This document shows, piece by piece, positions 54,513 through 62,481 of a DNA stretch of 64,000 nt (within the stretch, counting starts at the first letter, position 1; each line of letters begins with the position of its first letter). The DNA comes from Catellatospora bangladeshensis (GTDB lineage Bacteria; Actinomycetota; Actinomycetes; Mycobacteriales; Micromonosporaceae). Made by a program: the position numbers and the translations under genes. The notes under the pieces are model-generated. The model saw only the letters and a list, made by a program, of their open reading frames with translations, ran no database searches and was not told the origin of the DNA. Where the stretch lies: assembly GCF_016862575.1 (NCBI RefSeq), contig NZ_BONF01000029.1, positions 62,001 through 126,000 of the forward strand. The letters run 5' to 3'.

Positions 54513-55237
54513 CGGCACCCCGCATCGAGGCCTGCGGCCTGACGCGGCTGTTCAGCGGCGGCGCCGGCGTGCGCGGCGTCGACTTCGACGTGATCGCAGG
54601 CGAGATCCACGCCCTGGTGGGCCTCAACGGCGCGGGCAAGACCACGCTCATGCGGCTCCTGCTCGGCATGCTGCGGCCCACCTCAGGCGCCGTACGCATC
54701 GACGGCCGGCCCCTGCGCACCGCCGACTGGTCGACCGTCGGCCACCTCGTGGAGACTCCCCTGGCCTACGGCGAACTGGACGGCCGGGCGAACCTGATGC
54801 TCGCCGCACGCCTGCACGGCGCCGACGCGAACCGAGCCGCACGGATGGTCGACGATGTCCTGACGGAGCTGAACCTCGCCCAATACGCCGCCGTGCGGGC
54901 ACGCCGGATGTCGCTGGGCAACCGCCAGCGCCTCGGCCTGGCCGCCGCGCTGCAGCACCACCCTCGGGTCGTGGTGCTCGACGAGCCCACCAACGCCCTG
55001 GACCCGGCCGGGGTCATCCTGCTGCGCGAGGCGCTGGTGCGGCGTGCCGCCGACGGCGCCGGGGTGCTGGTGTCCAGCCACCATCTCGACGAGGTGGCCC
55101 GGGTGGCGCATCGCATCACCGTCATCAACGCCGGCCGCGTGATCGGGACGCTGGACCCGCGCGGCGTCGACATCGAGAGATCCTTCTTCGCGCTCGTCCA
55201 CGCCGACGACACGCACCGCGATCGGAGCCCGCTGTGA
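54509..55237 (+). CDS. ABC transporter ATP-binding protein
   Basis: A 242-residue ATPase of the drug/antibiotic export type. Walker A GLNGAGKTT, signature MSLGNRQRLGLAAAL, Walker B VVVLDEPTNALDP, and switch His in SSHHLDE. The signature is SLGNRQR rather than LSGGQ, as in several DrrA/CcmA-like exporters. It pairs with the permease that starts inside its stop. Confidence 0.93.
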   Translation: MTAPRIEACGLTRLFSGGAGVRGVDFDVIAGEIHALVGLNGAGKTTLMRLLLGMLRPTSGAVRIDGRPLRTADWSTVGHLVETPLAYGELDGRANLMLAARLHGADANRAARMVDDVLTELNLAQYAAVRARRMSLGNRQRLGLAAALQHHPRVVVLDEPTNALDPAGVILLREALVRRAADGAGVLVSSHHLDEVARVAHRITVINAGRVIGTLDPRGVDIERSFFALVHADDTHRDRSPL

Positions 55238-56004
55238 ACCTGTCCATGCTGGCCACCGCCGTCGCCGTCGAAGGCCGCAAAGCGGCCGCCTCCCGCGTCC
55301 TGACCAGCACGGCAGTCCTGCTGACCGTCGGCGTCGCCGCTCTGGCCGCGGCCACCACGGCGGCTGCGGACGGCGGCGACGGGCAACTCGCCGCCAAGCT
55401 CGGGCCGCTGGCCGCCGCGGGCGGGTGGCCGGCGGTGCTGAACGTCGCCACGCAGGTCACCGCGGCGGCCGGGCTGCTGGCCTTCGGAGTCGGGTTGAGC
55501 TGGATGTTCGGCCGCGAGTTCACCGAGGGCACCATCACCGGCCTGTTCGGCCTGCCCGTCACCCGGCCCGCGCTCGCCGCGGCGAAACTCGTCGTGTTCC
55601 TGCTGTGGGCCGCGGCGACCGCGACGGCCCTGACCGTGGCCGTCGCGCTGGCTGGAACTGCCGTCACACGTCAGGCGCCGCAACCGGCCGACTGGGCGGG
55701 GCTGGGGCGCCTGCTCGCCCTCGCCGTGATGACCGCGGCCCTCGCGGTTCCCGCGGCCTGGGCCGCCACCCTCGGCCGTGGTCTGCTGCCCGCGATCGCG
55801 ACCATCGTCGCCTTGATGGCCGTCACCCAGATCATCGTCGTGGTCGGTGCGGGCGGCGGCTGGTTCCCGCCGGCGGCACCGGCGCTGTGGGCCTTGTCGC
55901 CCACCACGGTCGGCGCGGCCGAACTGCTGTTCGCGGCGGTCTTTCCAGCCGCCTTCAGCGTGCTGACGCTGCACGCCTGGCATCGGCTGCAACTCGACCG
56001 ATAG
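55234..56004 (+). CDS. ABC-2 type permease
   Basis: A 256-residue permease with six membrane segments, starting at a GTG that overlaps the ATPase stop (GTGA). The loop after span 2 has FGREFTEGTITGLFGLPVTR, the ABC-2 signature. Substrate unknown; the TetR in the same operon suggests a drug or self-made compound. Confidence 0.9.
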   Translation: MNLSMLATAVAVEGRKAAASRVLTSTAVLLTVGVAALAAATTAAADGGDGQLAAKLGPLAAAGGWPAVLNVATQVTAAAGLLAFGVGLSWMFGREFTEGTITGLFGLPVTRPALAAAKLVVFLLWAAATATALTVAVALAGTAVTRQAPQPADWAGLGRLLALAVMTAALAVPAAWAATLGRGLLPAIATIVALMAVTQIIVVVGAGGGWFPPAAPALWALSPTTVGAAELLFAAVFPAAFSVLTLHAWHRLQLDR

Positions 56005-56125
56005 CACAGGTCAGCTTCAGCGACGGCACCTTCGTCCGGTAGCTCGGCGGCCCGGTCGAGGGGCAGGGTGAGGTCGAAGACCCGGCCCGGGTCGATCGTG
56101 CGGACCGATTCCAGCGGGCGGCGTA
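56005..56125 (-). pseudogene. Tail of a decayed zinc-type alcohol dehydrogenase
   Basis: On the minus strand a frame reads RPLESVRTIDPGRVFDLTLP then LDRAAE, matching the end of medium-chain alcohol dehydrogenases (IDPGRVFDLTLPLDxxAEGYRAMDER). After AAE a two-base loss shifts the frame (YR continues in another frame) and the normal end is missing. No upstream part of the enzyme is present. Motif length is short, so this remains moderate. Confidence 0.5.
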
Positions 56126-56236
56126 GCCGCCGTCGACTGCAATCGGCGCCGTTCGCGGCCCGATCATGGCGGTCAGATCCGATCCCACCGGGCGAGCCGG
56201 CGGGATCGGACCTGGCGGCGTCACGGCGCCGGTGCG

Positions 56237-56380
56237 TCACCTGCCGGCGGTGCGCTCCGGGGCCGGGGTGAGGCGGGGCCTGCGCCCGTATCCCTCGCAG
56301 TTGACGTACGAGTTCTTGACGTGGGCCGGGATGTGGTCGGGCGTGCTGGCCGCGACGGGCGCGGGGGTCAGGGAATGCAT
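56237..56380 (-). CDS. Short peptide A, candidate RiPP precursor (47 aa)
   Basis: A 47-residue peptide. Residues 15-28 read DHIPAHVKNSYVNC; the rest is Pro/Ala-rich before and Arg/Pro-rich after (RRPRLTPAP). GGAGG lies four bases before the ATG. Peptide B (60282) shares DHIPAHVKNSY, one downstream Cys and RRPxL; 28 of 29 bases of the block are identical between the genes. No signal peptide or membrane helix. The block may be an enzyme-recognition or modified region. The family is unknown to me. Confidence 0.8.
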   Translation of the reverse strand: MHSLTPAPVAASTPDHIPAHVKNSYVNCEGYGRRPRLTPAPERTAGR

Positions 56381-56432
56381 GGTTCCTCCGATCGACGGGT
56401 CGCCCGTACTGTGGCCGGTCTGACGGCCCGGC

Positions 56433-56464
56433 GGCCAGGGACCGCTGACCCGGTCTGGCGGGAC
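56433..56464. promoter_or_regulatory. 32-bp regulon box 1 (peptide A / histidine kinase)
   Basis: GGCCAGGGAC, 4 bases, GACCCGG, 4 bases, GCGGGAC. It lies 53 bp upstream of peptide A (minus) and 79 bp upstream of the kinase (plus). Copies with the same spacing are at 60508 and 61474. Confidence 0.75.
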
Positions 56465-56542
56465 CCCGGCCGCCTGGCTCAACGTGCCGCCGGATCCGGT
56501 CCGTTCGGCCGGTCCGGCACGGGTGCACAATGATCAGCTGTC

Positions 56543-58594
56543 ATGGCCGAGTCCTCCGCTCCCCTGCCGAGCCCGCCACGCCGTCGGCCGGCGGCTTGGA
56601 CGGTCGCGTCCGTGGTCGCCGTGCTGAGCGCCGCCGCCGTGGCCGGCTGGATCGCCGCGCAGCCGCCGATGACCCCCGAGCAGCTGTACGCGCTGGTCGA
56701 CCTCGCCGACGGCCTTGTCTACGGCGCGGTGGCCTGGCTGATCCTCGGGCGGCGGACGGGGCTGGTCGGCTGGATCGTCGCCGCGGCCGCGGTCGGCGGG
56801 GCGGTTGCGGCGCTGGGCACCCAGTGGGCGGCGCTGGCCGACCGGCATCCCGGGCTGTGGGCCCCGGCGCTGCTGACCGGCGCGCACGGCTGGGCCTGGG
56901 TGCCGGGGCTCTACGGGCTGCTGGTCCTGCTGCCGTGGCTGCTGCCGACCGGTGCCGCGCGACGGCGGCCGTGGACGGCCGGGCGGGTGCTGCGGGCGGG
57001 TGTGCTGGCCGCCGGTGCCTGCTGCGTGACCGCGGCGACGGCGGTGGCGATGACGGCGCCCGCGCCGTACGGCATCGTGCCGCTGTCCGGTCCGCGGCTG
57101 CACTGGATCCGGGCCGAGGTGCTCGGTCCGGTGTCGCAGTGGCTGGTGCCGCTGGGGTTCGCCGCGACCACCGGGGTGCTGGTGCGGCGCCGGGTCACCG
57201 ACCGGCCGCGACGGCACGGCCTGGGCTGGCTCGCCGTCGGCAGCGCCCTGCTCACGCTCGCGTTCGGCCTGTCCTACCTGCCGCAGCCGCTGGCCGAGCG
57301 GCTGCCCGCGCAGGCTCCGGCGCTGCTGATGCTCGCCTCGCAGCTGTTCTTTCCGGCGGCGGTGCTCGTCGTCGTGCTGCGCCAGCAGCTGTGGGGCATC
57401 GAGGTGGCGGTCCGGCGCACCCTGGTGTGGCTGCTGATGACCGCGGCGGTGATCGCCGCGTACACCGGTGGGGTGCTGCTGCTCGACCACCTGCTACCGG
57501 CCGGGTCCTATGCCCCGAAGGTGCTGGTCACCGCGGCGCTGGCGGCGGCGTTCCAGCCGGTGCGGCAGTGGGTGCAGCGCCGGGTCGACCGGCTCGTGCA
57601 CGGCGAGGCCCACGAGCCGCTGATGCGGCAGGTGGCACGCCGCCTGGGCAGCGCCGGCCCCGACCTGCACATGATCGACACGGTCGCCGCGGCGATCGCC
57701 TCGTCCCTGCGGCTGGAGCGGGTCACCATCTCCGTGCACGACGGCCGGGCGCGGCCCGAGCAGAGGGAAACGGGTGCCGCGCCGCCGATCCGCGTGCCGC
57801 TGGTCAGCGGGCAGCGTACGGTCGGCGAGCTGGTGGCCTGGCCGCGTACGGGCGAGCGGCTGGGCGGGCGGGCCGCTGCCGCGCTGGCCGACCTGGCCCC
57901 GGTGGCCGGTGCGGTGGTCGACCTGGTGGCGACGAACCGGGCGCTGGCCGGTTCCCGTAGCCGGCTGGCCGAGGCGCGCGACGAGGAGCGGCGGGCGCTG
58001 CGGCGGGACCTGCACGACGGGCTCGGCCCCGCGCTGAGCGGCATCGGCCTGGGCCTGGCCGCGACGCGGAACCTGCTGCACCGCGATCCGGCGGCGGCGG
58101 AGGCGCTGCTGGACCGGCTCGCCGAGGAGATGAGCCAGCGGGCCGAGTCGGTGCGGCACCTGGCGCGGGCGCTGCTGCCTGCCGACCTGGCCGACGGGCG
58201 CCTGGTTCCGGCCCTGCACACGCTGGCCGAGCGGTACGCGCTGGCCGGGCTCGACATGCGGGTGTGCGCCCCGGCCGAGCCGGCGCCGCTGCCGGGTCTG
58301 GTGGCCACCGCGGCGTACGGGGTGATCGCCGAGGCGGTCCGCAACGTGCACCGCCATGCGGGCGTCGGCGTCTGCGAGGTACGCATCGAACAGGATGAGG
58401 AGCTCAGGGTGACGGTCAGCGATCACGGCGGCGGGCCGCCGCAGGCGCGCTCGGCCGGGTTGGGCCTGCGGTCGATGCGGGAACGCGCCGAAGGCGTCGG
58501 CGCCACGCTGACGGTCGGCGCGACCATGGCCGGTGCGGTCCCGACCGGGACGACCGTGCGCCTGGTGGTGCCCGCGGTGGCGGTGGCGGCGTGA
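56543..58594 (+). CDS. Membrane histidine kinase with GAF-like region
   Basis: A 683-residue kinase. Eight to ten hydrophobic segments fill residues 15-335, a GAF-like stretch follows (about 360-460), then a coiled coil, the His box RRDLHDGLGPALSGIGLGL and an ATPase domain (VRNVHRHAGVG, DHGGGPPQARSAGLGLRSMRERAEGVG). It should signal to the regulator that overlaps its stop. It is divergent from peptide A across box 1. It could sense the mature peptide or its precursor at the membrane; that is inferred from position. Confidence 0.9.
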   Translation: MAESSAPLPSPPRRRPAAWTVASVVAVLSAAAVAGWIAAQPPMTPEQLYALVDLADGLVYGAVAWLILGRRTGLVGWIVAAAAVGGAVAALGTQWAALADRHPGLWAPALLTGAHGWAWVPGLYGLLVLLPWLLPTGAARRRPWTAGRVLRAGVLAAGACCVTAATAVAMTAPAPYGIVPLSGPRLHWIRAEVLGPVSQWLVPLGFAATTGVLVRRRVTDRPRRHGLGWLAVGSALLTLAFGLSYLPQPLAERLPAQAPALLMLASQLFFPAAVLVVVLRQQLWGIEVAVRRTLVWLLMTAAVIAAYTGGVLLLDHLLPAGSYAPKVLVTAALAAAFQPVRQWVQRRVDRLVHGEAHEPLMRQVARRLGSAGPDLHMIDTVAAAIASSLRLERVTISVHDGRARPEQRETGAAPPIRVPLVSGQRTVGELVAWPRTGERLGGRAAAALADLAPVAGAVVDLVATNRALAGSRSRLAEARDEERRALRRDLHDGLGPALSGIGLGLAATRNLLHRDPAAAEALLDRLAEEMSQRAESVRHLARALLPADLADGRLVPALHTLAERYALAGLDMRVCAPAEPAPLPGLVATAAYGVIAEAVRNVHRHAGVGVCEVRIEQDEELRVTVSDHGGGPPQARSAGLGLRSMRERAEGVGATLTVGATMAGAVPTGTTVRLVVPAVAVAA

Positions 58595-59244
58595 GCGCGC
58601 CGATCCGTGTCGTGGTGGTCGACGACCATCCGGTGTTCCGGCTGGGCATGACGGCGCTGCTGTCCACGCTCGACGGCATCGAGTGCGTCGGCGACGCCGC
58701 CGACGTCGACACCGCCCTGGCGGTGGTCGACGCGGCACGGCCGCAGGTGGTGCTGATGGACCTGCACTTCCAGCACCGGTCGGGTATCGAGGCGACCAGG
58801 ATCGTTACCGAGCGGCATCCCGGCGTGCGGGTCCTCGTGGTGACCATGATGGACGACGACGACTCGCTGTTCGCGGCGCTGCGCGCCGGTGCCCGGGGCT
58901 ACCTGCTCAAGGAGGCGGGCCCGGCCGAGGTCGAGCGGGCGATCCGGGCCGTGGCGCACGGCGAGCTGGTGGTCGGGGCGGCGCTGGCCGGGCAGGCCGC
59001 CGGGCTGCTCACCTCGGGTTTCGGCGCGGCGCCGCTGCCGTTCCCGCAGCTGACCGACCGGGAGCGGGAGGTGCTGCACCTGGTCGCGCGGGGCCTGGAC
59101 AACGCGGCGGTGGCGTACCGCCTCGGGCTGAGTCCCAAGACGGTGCGCAACAACCTGTCCAACATCCTCGTCAAGATCCAGGCGAGCAGCCGTGGTGAGG
59201 CGATCGCCCGCGCTCGCGACGCCGGGATGGGCGGCCGGGACTGA
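58591..59244 (+). CDS. NarL-type response regulator
   Basis: A 217-residue regulator. The receiver has VVDDHP and phospho-Asp in VLMDLHFQHRSG; the HTH is LTDREREVLHLVARGLDNAAVAYRLGLSPKTVRNNLSNILVKIQ. It starts at a GTG overlapping the kinase stop. NarL-type proteins bind paired GGGAC-like half-sites in some cases, so the three regulon boxes are candidate targets. Confidence 0.92.
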   Translation: MSAPIRVVVVDDHPVFRLGMTALLSTLDGIECVGDAADVDTALAVVDAARPQVVLMDLHFQHRSGIEATRIVTERHPGVRVLVVTMMDDDDSLFAALRAGARGYLLKEAGPAEVERAIRAVAHGELVVGAALAGQAAGLLTSGFGAAPLPFPQLTDREREVLHLVARGLDNAAVAYRLGLSPKTVRNNLSNILVKIQASSRGEAIARARDAGMGGRD

Positions 59245-59262
59245 CCGCCCGTCCCGGTGCCG

Positions 59263-60285
59263 CTACTCGTCGCTGAGCGCCGCGGGCGGTGTCGCGATCC
59301 GGTGGTTGGCGCCGGGCACCGCGAAGTGGTGGAACGTGACGGTGGCGCTCACGTCGAGGGCGCGCACCCAGTGCCACCAGCCGACGGGGATGAACAGCGC
59401 CTGACCGGGCTCCAGCACCGTCTCCAGGACCGTCGCCTCGCTGTAGCGCGGGTGGCGGGCCGGGTCGGGGTGGTCGGCGTCGACCTCGCTGAAGGTTCCG
59501 CCGCGCGGGTACACCAGGTGCCGCTCGTAGGAGGGCACGAGCCGCACGTGTTTGCGGCCCATCACCTGGCACAGCAGCACGTTGCTGTTGTCGAAGTGCA
59601 GCGGGGTGAGGGTGCCGGCCGGGCCGAGCAGCAGGTGGGCCCGGCGCGTGCCCTCGGCCGGGTCGATGAGCCCGGCCGGTGGCCGTACGTCGTCGGCCAG
59701 CGCGGCCAGCGCGCCGGGCCAGTTGCTGTTGCGGGGAACCATGTAGTAGTCGTTGGTGGGCGTGCCCGACCCGACCAGCCGCAGGTAGTCGCCGAACGTC
59801 ATGGTGGTGCGGTGCCGGTCGTACTGCCACGCGTGGTCCGGGTTGGCCTCGCGGCCGGTCATCACCTCGACCTCGGCGTCGCCGCATCTGCGGGCCAGCT
59901 CGTCGAGGGTCCAGGAGCGGGCCGGCCAGTCGTCGCACAGCCCGTCGAGCACCACCGGCCGGTGACCGAAGTAGTAGCGGGAGAAGAACTCGGCCGGGTC
60001 GACGTCACGCCGCCGGTCGAGGTCGCGCCCGCCGTCGCCGTCGCGCAGCGCCCGGTACACGTCCAGGATGGACTCCAGCCAGTCGTAGCGCAGCGCCAGG
60101 CGGCGGCAGACCTGGAAGTACGGGTGCTCGGTGAGCCGGGCCAGCTCACGGTCCAGCTCTGCCGGGTCGATCGACTGGGCCAGGGCGGCCGAGCGTACTT
60201 GCTCGACCGGGGCGCCGAGGGCGAGGTTCTCGGCGAGCCAGCCGCGCCAGCCGTCATCGAGGCGCACCGTCGCGACGGCGGTCAT
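59263..60285 (-). CDS. JmjC / cupin-8 type Fe(II)-2-oxoglutarate hydroxylase
   Basis: A 340-residue protein. The C-terminal jelly roll (about residues 95-325) has metal ligands His230 and Asp232 in TPLHFDNSN and His305 in PVGWWHWV. PRNSNWPG and GRKHVRLVPSYERHLVYP match cupin-8 peptidyl hydroxylases, which hydroxylate Asn, Asp, Lys or Arg of proteins. Residues 1-85 form a separate helical domain that might hold a substrate peptide. Its ATG overlaps the stop of peptide B (ATGA), so enzyme and peptide are made together. Confidence 0.9.
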   Translation of the reverse strand: MTAVATVRLDDGWRGWLAENLALGAPVEQVRSAALAQSIDPAELDRELARLTEHPYFQVCRRLALRYDWLESILDVYRALRDGDGGRDLDRRRDVDPAEFFSRYYFGHRPVVLDGLCDDWPARSWTLDELARRCGDAEVEVMTGREANPDHAWQYDRHRTTMTFGDYLRLVGSGTPTNDYYMVPRNSNWPGALAALADDVRPPAGLIDPAEGTRRAHLLLGPAGTLTPLHFDNSNVLLCQVMGRKHVRLVPSYERHLVYPRGGTFSEVDADHPDPARHPRYSEATVLETVLEPGQALFIPVGWWHWVRALDVSATVTFHHFAVPGANHRIATPPAALSDE

Positions 60286-60431
60286 CGCGGCTGCCCGGAG
60301 GTGGCGGGCGGCGCCGACAGCATGGGCCGGCGCACCACTTCGTTGCAGGTCGGGTAGGAGTTCTTGACGTGCGCCGGGATGTGGTCGACGTGTTCGGCCG
60401 GGCCGGCACCGGGGACGGGGGTGGTGGTCAT
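60282..60431 (-). CDS. Short peptide B, candidate RiPP precursor (49 aa)
   Basis: A 49-residue peptide. Residues 16-29 read DHIPAHVKNSYPTC and the tail has NEVVRRPMLSAPPATSG. GGAAG precedes the ATG. Against peptide A the shared block is DHIPAHVKNSY-x2-C, with RRPxL following after four or five residues. It is translationally coupled to the hydroxylase, the classic layout of a precursor with its modifying enzyme. Possible modified residues are Asn24, Lys23 or His21. Cleavage site and product are unknown. Confidence 0.82.
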   Translation of the reverse strand: MTTTPVPGAGPAEHVDHIPAHVKNSYPTCNEVVRRPMLSAPPATSGQPR

Positions 60432-60507
60432 GGCGTTCTTCCGTTCGTCTGTCGTGCTGGATCGCCGGTGGCGATGCGGGTCAGTCTCGGCGGGGAGGTG
60501 CCCTGGC

Positions 60508-60539
60508 GGCCAGGGACAGCCGACCCGGCCGAGCGGGAC
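60508..60539. promoter_or_regulatory. 32-bp regulon box 2 (peptide B-hydroxylase)
   Basis: GGCCAGGGAC, 4 bases, GACCCGG, 4 bases, GCGGGAC: all 24 fixed positions match box 1. It lies 77 bp upstream of peptide B. Confidence 0.78.
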
Positions 60540-60619
60540 GAAACGGCCCTCGGCCGACCGGCTGAGGATCGCCCGGATCCGGGCGGTCGTGCCGTGACGC
60601 CCGCCCGGCGGGGTGCCGG

Positions 60620-61402
60620 TCACCGGGCGAGGCGCGCCGCGGGGGGAAGAGTTACGCCGCTCAGGCGAGCGCACGCCGACAGCAGCTCGTCCTGTACCGC
60701 CGGGTCGCACGCGGCGCCGGACGGCTGCCAGCCGCGGTCGGTGACGAACCGGCCGCTGCCCAGCTCGTCCGCGTCGCCGCCGGCGAGCCGGACCTGCGGC
60801 CGCGCGCCCTGGTCGGGGCCGATCGGGGCCTGCGGGCCGCCCATCCGCGTGGCGACCCAACCCGGGTCGGTGGCGTTGCTGCGCACACCGGGCCAGTGCC
60901 GGGCGACCGCGAACGCCAGCATCAGCACGTACAGCTTCGAGGTGCAGTAGGCGGTGACGCCGTGCCACGGCTGCGGCGAGCCGGCCGTCGCGAGGTCGAT
61001 GACGCCGTCGGCGGCCATCGCGGAGGAGACGTAGACCAGGCGGCGCGGCGGCGGCATGAGGGCGGTCAGCGTGTACGGCGCCAGCACGTTGACCTGGAAC
61101 GTGGTCTCCAGGCCGTCCTCGGTGAGCAGCGGCTGCGGTGCGTCCATCCGGGATACGCCCGCGTTGTGCACGACGGCGTCGAAGACCCCGAACGCGGTCG
61201 CGGCGCGGGCCAGCGCCCGGGTCTGCCGCAGGGAGGCGAGGTCGCCGACGAGGACGGCGTGCAGTTCGGGCGCGCGCGCCTTGAGCTCGGCGGCCTTGGG
61301 CTCGTCGCGGGCGTGGGCGACCACCCGGTGTCCCGCGTCGGCCAGGGCCGTGGCGGTGCGCAGGCCGATGCCGTCGGTCGAACCGGTCACCAGTATCAAC
61401 AT
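60620..61402 (-). CDS. Short-chain dehydrogenase/reductase (SDR)
   Basis: A 260-residue SDR. Cofactor loop TGSTDGIGLRTA; NAG in VVHNAGVSR; catalytic Ser in LVYVSSAMA and Tyr-Lys in TAYCTSKLY. The arginine after the second strand (AHARDEPKA) suggests NADP(H). GAAGGA precedes the ATG. Box 3 is 72 bp upstream, so it is probably controlled together with peptides A and B. Whether it acts on the peptide or on another small molecule is unknown. Confidence 0.88.
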   Translation of the reverse strand: MLILVTGSTDGIGLRTATALADAGHRVVAHARDEPKAAELKARAPELHAVLVGDLASLRQTRALARAATAFGVFDAVVHNAGVSRMDAPQPLLTEDGLETTFQVNVLAPYTLTALMPPPRRLVYVSSAMAADGVIDLATAGSPQPWHGVTAYCTSKLYVLMLAFAVARHWPGVRSNATDPGWVATRMGGPQAPIGPDQGARPQVRLAGGDADELGSGRFVTDRGWQPSGAACDPAVQDELLSACARLSGVTLPPAARLAR

Positions 61403-61473
61403 CGTGCAGTCCTTCGGTCGGAGGGGCGCGGAGCGCGCTCGACTCCGCATCCCACCGGCCCCGGGTCCCGGCC

Positions 61474-61505
61474 GGCCAGGATCAGGTGTCCTGTCCGGGC
61501 GGGAC
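61474..61505. promoter_or_regulatory. 32-bp regulon box 3 (SDR)
   Basis: GGCCAGGATC, 4 bases, GTCCTGT, 4 bases, GCGGGAC. Diverged in the middle element but the same length and spacing as boxes 1 and 2, upstream of the SDR on the same strand sense. Confidence 0.6.
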
Positions 61506-61601
61506 CGGCACGCACCGGCCGCGGGGGATCGCCGATCCGCCGGGCGGCTACGCACGGATGAACGTCTGCACGGCAGGCCCGGTGATGCTCCGGCCGCATG
61601 T

Positions 61602-61636
61602 CTCGCTGGGCCCGGACTCGGCCCGAGCCCAGCGAG
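61602..61636 (-). terminator. Terminator after the cyclophilin gene
   Basis: 10-bp arms (CTCGCTGGGC / GCCCAGCGAG) with a 15-base loop, 36 bases past the stop at 61672. Confidence 0.7.
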
Positions 61637-61671
61637 GCGGCCTCCGTCGTCGGCGGAGGCGCGGGGCCGGT

Positions 61672-62409
61672 TCAGCAGAAGGGCAGCGGGAACAGGTGTA
61701 CGCAGGCTCGCTGGATGTCGGCGGTCAGCGCGGGGGCGCCGTCCACGGGCGCGGGGTCTTCGGGCGTCGGCTGGATCCCACCGGCGGCGATCGCGTCCAG
61801 GGCGGCCATCCCGGCTTCGTCGATGGTGCCGAAGACGGTGTAGTTGGGCCGCAGGATCGAGTCGGCGTAGACCAGGAAGAACTGGCTGCCGTTGGTGTTC
61901 GGTCCGGCGTTGGCCATGGCCAGGGTGCCGCGTGGGTAGTAGACGCGGTCGGGCCGGTCGGGCACGGGCGGCAGGTCGGTGGGCAGCTCGTCCTTGTACT
62001 GGTAGCCGGGGCCGCCGCTGCCGGTGCCGGACGGGTCGCCGCACTGCAGCACCTTCAGCGTCGGGTACGCCGTCAGCCGGTGGCAGCTGGTGTTGTTGTA
62101 GAACCGGTGCAGGATCAGGTGCTCGAAGCTCTGCACGGTGCAGGGCGCCTTGGCGGCGTCCAGCGTCATCGTGATCTTGCCGTGGCTGGTGTTGAGCACG
62201 ACGTGGGTGTTCCAGGTCTGCTGGTGACGCGGGTCGAAGGGCAGCCCCACCGGCCGGGCCGGCGGGTCGTCCGGGGTTTCGGCGTACTGGCAGGGGCCCT
62301 TGGTGGTCCGGGGCGCCGGGTCGGCCGCCGCAGGGGTGGCGGCGGCCGTGGCGGACAGCAGGCCGGTGACGAGTCCGGCGACGGTGAACCGGATCAATTT
62401 GTTTCGCAT
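61672..62409 (-). CDS. Secreted cyclophilin-type peptidyl-prolyl isomerase
   Basis: A 245-residue secreted protein with a signal peptide of about 29 residues (cut after TPAAA). The cyclophilin core has FYNNTSCHRLTAYPTLKVLQCGDPSGTGSGGPGYQYKDE, GTLAMANAGPNTNGSQFFLVYADS and YTVFGTIDEAG. It should speed proline isomerisation outside the cell. The tail after the core is Pro-rich and ends in Cys. Several Cys suggest disulfides. It lies near the peptide genes but no shared box was seen. Confidence 0.92.
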   Translation of the reverse strand: MRNKLIRFTVAGLVTGLLSATAAATPAAADPAPRTTKGPCQYAETPDDPPARPVGLPFDPRHQQTWNTHVVLNTSHGKITMTLDAAKAPCTVQSFEHLILHRFYNNTSCHRLTAYPTLKVLQCGDPSGTGSGGPGYQYKDELPTDLPPVPDRPDRVYYPRGTLAMANAGPNTNGSQFFLVYADSILRPNYTVFGTIDEAGMAALDAIAAGGIQPTPEDPAPVDGAPALTADIQRACVHLFPLPFC

Positions 62410-62481
62410 ATGGAAATGTATACATCAATCCGCTGCCGTGGATCCGTTTCCGGGCGGCTGCCGGACGTCGGCGGCACCGCA

